From contig CM060912.1 in NCBI GenBank assembly GCA_030737875.1, forward strand, positions 460,168,310-460,232,309: a DNA stretch of 64,000 nucleotides, given 5' to 3'. The notes under the pieces were generated by a model. The model saw only the letters and a program-made list of their open reading frames with translations. It was not told the origin of the DNA and did no database searches. This DNA comes from Allium sativum. Taxonomy: Eukaryota; Streptophyta; Magnoliopsida; Asparagales; Amaryllidaceae. Position numbers and translations under genes: made by a program. Shown here one piece after another: positions 60,947 through 64,000 of this stretch. The stretch's first letter is position 1; each line of letters begins with the position of its first letter.

Positions 60947-61934
60947 TAGAATAAATATTCATTTATCGAATAGAATAACGAATTTATTGAAATATATAAA
61001 GCCGTGTTGATTAGAGTTGCGCTATTTTGACGTGAACGATATTTATATCGATTATATTCGTTTTTACAATAAATATCGAAAAGGAAGTGATTTCAAAATA
61101 TAACGTTTTGAAAATATTATCATTTATATAGTAATGATATGAAACATTCAATTTTGATTTGAAATTGAATATAGGGTTGAAATGGTTTTGAAAACGATTT
61201 ATAAAATACGTTTTAAAAAGGAAATCGCCGAAATATATATAATATTATATATATATATAATGGCCTGAATAGAACGCGCCGCGCCGCGGCAGTTCATGAA
61301 TTTCGACCATTGACTTCGAATTGACATTACGGGAGATCCGACCGTCGGATTCTCCTAAAACCGGAACCGTTGGGTTCGTATCGAAAATAGCTTTCCAATG
61401 AACATCAGAAATTTGAAATCTAACGGTTGGATTTGGAATTATGTACAAATCAAAATTTGGAAAAGGTCGCTGTAAGTGCAGTTCGATGGCCGTTGATGGA
61501 AATCGACTGTACAGGCCTTGATAAAATTATTAAAAATATTAATAATTTGTGTAAAATCCTAATATGTGAATTGGAAAGAACTGGGACGAAAAATTCCACA
61601 TTTGAAAGGATAAAAATATATTTTTGTCGAAATACACTAGTTTTGAACTATGATTAAAATCAATTTATTTTTGAAATAAATAAATTGAATTTGAAAGTGA
61701 TTTTAAAAATAATCAATATTCCCAATACGTGAATTGGACTGGAGTTGAATCGAAATTATCTTCGGAATATATCGATGTTGGATTTCGTGACTATACAGAT
61801 ATTGTTATGGGAATTTGAAAGATATATTTTATATCGTTATTTCCAATACGATATTTGTTGGTTTAAGGATTTGATATTGAATATAAGCCGGTATATTTTC
61901 TATTCAGAGCCTTGTATTTAATATCAAATGTGAT

Positions 61935-62190
61935 TTGGGTTTGTCGTGGATGGTGTCTTCATTAACACTGTTCTTAAGCCCAATAGAGAAAAAGATTAAA
62001 TCTTTCTATTTAGATTGAATGAAGTGTATCAATTAAATAATATTTAATTGGAATTGAATTTGAATTGGTTTTTGGGTTTATCGTGAGCGGTGTTTTGAAC
62101 AACACCTGTTCTTTAACCCGATTAACAATAAAGTGTGATTTTGGGTTTATCGTGAATTGTGTTTTAGGTGACATTGGTTCTTTAACCCAG
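61935..62190. repeat. Three-copy repeat with TTTGGGTTTATCGTG
   Basis: Units beginning TTGGGTTTRTCGTG at about 61935, 62071 and 62141 each continue with a GTGTT..AACAC-like part and TTCTTTAACCC. A second pair, GGAGTATYACCAGTTTTGCTCC, is at about 62310 and 62412. Confidence 0.65.
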
Positions 62191-64000
62191 TTAAAGACAG
62201 GATATTGATTTTTGAGAAGATTAAAACTAAGTGGAGTTTTAATGAATCTTTAAGTAGATTGAAATGTGAATTGATAATTTAAATTATCAAATTTGAAAAG
62301 TGATCGAGAATGGAGTATCACCAGTTTTGCTCCAAAGCGATAGTTAAATCTTTAATTAGATTTGAACGTGAAATGGTAATTAATTTTACTGATAATACTG
62401 TGGTGTTAGATATGGAGTATTACCAGTTTTGCTCCAGGGGATGAATAGGTTGGGATTGGGAAATAAAATAAATAATTACTTCGGTGTGGTTCTCTAATCC
62501 CGACTAGTTTGAAATGATATCCGAAGGAAGATTAAATAATAAATTTAGAAGAATTTATCTTGGATAAAATTAATGGGAACCTTTCCCTAAGAATGTGATT
62601 TTGTGAATAAAAGAATATTCTGAATTGGAATGAGGCATTTGTTGTGTTTGTGTAACATTTGTTTATCATATACGTGGGTTATTCAGAAAGGCCGGGTTTA
62701 TACCCATTCTGAATAACCGATTCGACGAGATGTCGAAGATGAAGACGGTGGTCGAAGACCGGAAGTCTTCACATCGTTTGGGTGATTACTGATGGTCTTT
62801 ATTGGGTTGTACACCCTAGATGAGGGAATCAGTTGGTGATCGTCCAGACGTACTTGGAGATGGATGGATATGCGAGGAAAGTGCCTCCGGTTTCGTTCAG
62901 ACCCAGAACAAACTTGTAAATGGATTGTGTGTCTGACATTGGATTTTATTCTGTGTTGATTGATCTCTATTAAATATACATCTGTTTGGCGGCGAAGAAT
63001 TTATTCTCTTGCTTAACGCCCTTCTCTGAGACGTATGAGCTCAGAGGTTGTATATCGATGGACATTAGTCGCATGGAGTGAATTGCCAGTGTGGCACGCG
63101 TAAGTGGCAAATTGATCAAGGCTTTTGTTGAAAAGGAAAGTCTTGTAGTTGATGATCAAAGCACGGACTGTGTGGCGTAGCTTTGCATGAAGCGTGAATT
63201 CGCGAGCCTCACACCTCGGTATGAGTCAAAAACGGGATAGTGACTGCAGGGAGAGCACGACGTTTCTTTCAAGCTAAGGTGGTGTCAGTGACCTACCATC
63301 CCTAACATCTATATACTTTTCACCTGCGTGGTTGTTGGATACGAGGCACCTTGGATATAGGTCTGTAAGGACCGGGATACGTGTGTTCAGGAATTGCCAA
63401 TCCTCAAAAGTAAGAGAGGACCGGCCCTGAAGATCCAAGGATCATAGTGGGGTCCTGAGACATTTGCTAGAATGTCGCGAATCGGAGAGGAGCTTGCCCC
63501 TTGCCTCGACTCATGATGGAATCCAATTTCCAATACATGTGTTTCGGTTTTATATGTAGAGCCCAGTATGGCGACATAGTGGGATGGGGCGCTTATGCCG
63601 TCTATGATTTATATTTATGATTGAAATTGTTTTGACACTATACACCTATAATAGTATCAAATAATGTGTTTTTAACGTATCAAGCATGCTTTGGCTGTTA
63701 TAAGTTAAAAACCCTATCCTCCGGCTTGCATTGCATTGTGTGATGGGACCTGGGTCTTATAACAGCTTCATTTTTCTTTATTTAGCATTGCGCTGTTTTT
63801 TTTATATGCACTAGTATTCTTGGGAGGAAACCCGTTCCGTGTTATACGGCGTGGTCCCTTGAATTACCATCTTTTAAAGTAAAGGTTTAAAATAACTGTT
63901 TTAGTTCTCACACCAGTCACATGTCTGACCTGGAGTTTATTGTTTTAATCTAAACTCTGGGTGCCCCTATTTTCCACACGGACAGCTAGTAGTTTTGGTT

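Larger units (their letters stand above)
57934..64000 (+). mobile_element. Very long LTR (more than 6 kb), chromovirus-type, runs off the window
   Basis: It starts TGTAACAACCCGG. Its U3 resembles the minus-strand reading of 54240-53800. Blocks near 62900 (CAGAACAAACTTG, GTGTCTGACATTGG) and 63640 (ACCTATAATAGTATCAAAT) resemble the minus-strand reading of about 26080 and 25460, so the LTR probably ends a few hundred bases past 64000. 58830-59280 is C/T-rich and followed by a GGTAAGT donor-like site at 59280, perhaps a leader. No retroelement protein domain is seen. The frames at 58878-59352 are products of base composition. Confidence 0.55.

Overview
The window looks like plant nuclear heterochromatin, probably from a eudicot, and consists almost entirely of nested transposable elements. 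I found no host gene, rRNA or tRNA. The plant signs are Ty3/gypsy chromoviruses with tRNA-iMet primer sites and long LTRs ending TGTAAC..GTTACA, a Tat-lineage gag/protease relic, a SIRE-like Ty1/copia gag with AAGGGGGAG polypurine tracts, and a RepHel Helitron with GT-AG introns. The species cannot be named from this.

Layout. (1) 1-1227: end of a minus-strand chromovirus LTR. (2) 1228-24822: a decayed copia element without pol. It is interrupted by an old, complete chromovirus (2485-17003, TSD CAAAC), which itself carries a 3.3-kb solo LTR (11777-15088, TSD CTTCT), and by a rearranged Tat fragment (about 17400-21180). (3) 24828-54240: a large solo LTR (TSD AAATA) split by a Helitron (proposed 27528-51587) with a broken RepHel gene (32670-37066) and captured or unidentified spliced exons. 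The Helitron is split by a young Tekay-like chromovirus (38382-48280, TSD TAAGT) whose LTRs differ at only about 16 sites plus one 27-bp duplication. (4) 54246-57415: the rest of the copia LTR, followed by a second copia internal region. (5) 57416-64000: a minus-strand LTR fragment abutting a plus-strand LTR longer than 6 kb with several internal repeat arrays.

Order of events read from nesting: copia first; then Tat, the old chromovirus and the split LTR; then the solo LTR in the old chromovirus and the Helitron in the split LTR; last, the young chromovirus in the Helitron. Nothing here is clearly competent to move. The young element has one in-frame amber in gag and a changed protease active site, the old one is broken in every domain, and the Helitron protein has three internal stops.

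The least explained part is the Helitron's non-RepHel cargo: a mitochondrial-carrier-like exon, a clean three-exon gene of about 110 codons near the 3' end, and several other exon-like pieces I could not identify. All alignments and counts were made by eye.
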